Under the pieces are notes generated by a model that was not told the origin of the DNA, did not search any database, and worked only from the letters and a program-made list of their open reading frames with translations. A stretch of 6,396 nucleotides of DNA, taken from JAXHTH01 sp034211115. Its GTDB lineage: Bacteria; Planctomycetota; Phycisphaerae; Phycisphaerales; SM1A02. A program made the translations under genes and the position numbers. The DNA lies in NCBI GenBank assembly GCA_034211115.1, contig JAXHTH010000030.1, forward strand, positions 1-6,396, written 5' to 3'. This document shows, one piece after another, positions 5,400 through 6,396 of this stretch (position 1 is its first letter; every line of letters starts with the position of its first letter).

Positions 5400-5795
5400 T
5401 CACCGCTTCGCGGCTTCGCGCAGAATCTCCGCCGTCCGATCCTCGAACACTTCCGTCTTGCCGAAGCCCGGGCGCGCGCCGGCGGCGATCGCCTCCGCCT
5501 GCGCCTCCGGGAGATCCGAGATCAGGATCATTGCCGGGGGCTCCGGGAGTGCCAGGGGCTCCGAGTCGACGCGGGTCTGCCGGATGAGCTTGATCCCTGA
5601 GTCCGTCGCGAAGCGGCCATCGAGGATGCGGTTGACGAGCCAGAGATGGTCCGCCGTCCGGTACTCGTCCAGCCGCTGCTCATCATCCACGGTGATGATC
5701 TCCGCCTCGGGCACCGCGCGATTCACCGCGGCCTTCAGCCGGTACGCATCCGGCCCGCAGTGGCCGACGAGGACGATCTGACGCAGTTGTGGCAT
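5400..5795 (-). CDS. Small receiver-like (pseudo-receiver) protein
   Basis: A 131-residue protein that I do not recognise by name. Its order of segments resembles the CheY-type receiver fold: strand 1 QIVLVGH (6-12) and a helix; strand 2 AEIITVDD (31-38); strand 3 HLWLVNRILDG (50-60) and the helix GIKLIRQTR (67-75); strand 4 AMILISD (88-94); then the helix AEAIAAGA (100-107), GFGK (110-113) and the last helix (about 119-129). By this alignment N55 takes the place of the phospho-accepting Asp, the acidic pair after strand 1 is missing, while S93 and K113 match the conserved Thr/Ser and Lys. If right, it would not be phosphorylated in the normal way. There is no DNA-binding or other output domain, signal or membrane segment. 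An upstream ATG at 5861 would overlap tilS by 11 bases, but a Shine-Dalgarno at 5801-5805 supports 5795. It lies 55 bases downstream of tilS and is probably co-transcribed. A real gene is likely; the fold is inference. Confidence 0.75.
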   Translation of the reverse strand: MPQLRQIVLVGHCGPDAYRLKAAVNRAVPEAEIITVDDEQRLDEYRTADHLWLVNRILDGRFATDSGIKLIRQTRVDSEPLALPEPPAMILISDLPEAQAEAIAAGARPGFGKTEVFEDRTAEILREAAKR

Positions 5796-5800
5796 TAACG

Positions 5801-5805
5801 CCTCC
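5801..5805 (-). promoter_or_regulatory. Shine-Dalgarno GGAGG for the receiver-like gene
   Basis: On the minus strand GGAGG is followed by CGTTA and the ATG at 5795 (5-base spacing). It favours this start over the one at 5861, which overlaps the end of tilS. Confidence 0.6.
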
Positions 5806-5850
5806 GTTTGAGTCAGTGACGTCGCGAACCGCGCAACCGCTCGGTGCGCA

Positions 5851-6396
5851 TCATCGATCATGACATTCCAGTTCCACCTCGCGCTTGGTCACCACCAGCA
5901 CCAAACCCCCCGGCCAGTCGAACTGCTTCGGCCTCTCATCGTCCGAGGCGATCGCCTCCGCAGCGGGGAGGAGGATGCGCTGGCCGAAGGCGTCGGAGAG
6001 CTCCGGGGCGGCATCGAGGGCGGCCCGGCGAAGGCCCGCGGCGAGGATGGGAAGCGGCAACTCCGCCAGCGCCGGGCGCGGCCAGCGGCGGGCACCCGGC
6101 TGTCCGAACGCCTGCTCGACCCGCTCCCGCAGCGCCGACCGGGCGGCATCGAGGGCCTCGGCGGTCGCCGCCGCCCGCGAGGGAGCGTCCGGCCACAGTC
6201 CCTCGAGGATCGGCAGCACGTCGCGCCTCAGGCGCGCCCGGAGATTCTCCACGTCGGTGTTGCTCGGATCGTCGCGCCACGTCACGCCCGCGCTGCGGCA
6301 GAAGTCCTCGCAGTCGGCCCGCCGCACACCGAGCAGGGGACGGAGCAGAACGATGCCATCGCCGAGCGGGCGGACTCGGGGCATGCCGGCGAGGCC
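5851..6396 (-). CDS. tilS: tRNA(Ile)-lysidine synthetase, C-terminal part (5' end outside window)
   Basis: TilS (MesJ) converts the wobble cytidine of the CAU anticodon of a tRNA-Ile to lysidine, using ATP and lysine, so that AUA is read as Ile. The frame is open to the window edge, so 181 residues of a longer protein are seen; the N-terminal ATP-pyrophosphatase motif (SGGxDS) lies outside. Visible family marks (numbered from the edge) are GLAGMPRVRPL (1-11), LLRPLLGVRRADCEDFC (17-33), the typical WRDDPSN (40-46) and the arginine-rich LRARLRRDVLP (52-62), where R-A-R replaces the more usual R-N-R. The remaining 120 residues are the alpha-helical substrate-recognition region and a short tail with QFDWPGGLVLVV (158-169). 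The Met at 6384 is internal, not the start. The downstream receiver-like gene follows after 55 bases. Confidence 0.9.
   Translation of the reverse strand, partial: GLAGMPRVRPLGDGIVLLRPLLGVRRADCEDFCRSAGVTWRDDPSNTDVENLRARLRRDVLPILEGLWPDAPSRAAATAEALDAARSALRERVEQAFGQPGARRWPRPALAELPLPILAAGLRRAALDAAPELSDAFGQRILLPAAEAIASDDERPKQFDWPGGLVLVVTKREVELECHDR

Noticed and set aside
5796..5861. Receiver-like gene starting at 5861, overlapping the tilS stop
   Set aside because: The start at 5795 has a GGAGG at 5-base spacing and begins directly at the first predicted strand; the extra 22 residues show no conserved pattern.

Overview
This is a high-GC bacterial window (about two thirds G+C by eye) with ordinary chromosomal gene content: no phage, transposon, CRISPR or rRNA/tRNA signals. 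The SerRS and ABC ATPase variants, the spacing of short monocistronic genes and the frequent absence of Shine-Dalgarno sequences suggest a planctomycete, possibly of the Phycisphaerae. That placement rests on remembered family resemblance, not on a search.

Layout: (1) 1-309, plus strand, the C-terminal end of an unrecognised protein. (2) 348-1295, plus strand, a complete ABC-2-type ATPase with no permease beside it in the window. (3) 1296-1472, a convergent intergenic region with an octamer repeat array and two GC-rich hairpins. (4) 1473-2357, minus strand, an unrecognised four-helix membrane protein with its own promoter and Shine-Dalgarno. (5) 2518-2760, minus strand, a small DUF2164-family protein. 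(6) 2761-2917, a divergent intergenic region with a second octamer array and the nadK promoter. (7) 2918-3787, plus strand, NAD kinase. (8) 3788-3938, a third octamer array and the serS promoter. (9) 3939-5336, plus strand, seryl-tRNA synthetase. (10) 5400-5795, minus strand, a small protein that looks like a degenerate response-regulator receiver domain. (11) 5851-6396, minus strand, the C-terminal part of TilS (tRNA-Ile lysidine synthetase). No gap between genes exceeds 300 bases.

Functionally the window mixes cofactor synthesis (NadK), translation (SerRS, TilS), an export ATPase and three proteins of unknown role. The only likely co-transcribed pair is tilS with the pseudo-receiver gene (same strand, 55-base gap). 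DUF2164 and the membrane protein are in tandem but 160 bases apart, and the second has a good promoter of its own.

I see no clearly new multi-gene system. The points most worth checking are a family of 8-bp-period intergenic arrays in three of the four larger gaps, a matching leaderless-type start signature (TACMAT, then 6-7 mostly C bases, then ATG) at nadK and serS, and a receiver-like protein with Asn at the phospho-Asp position.
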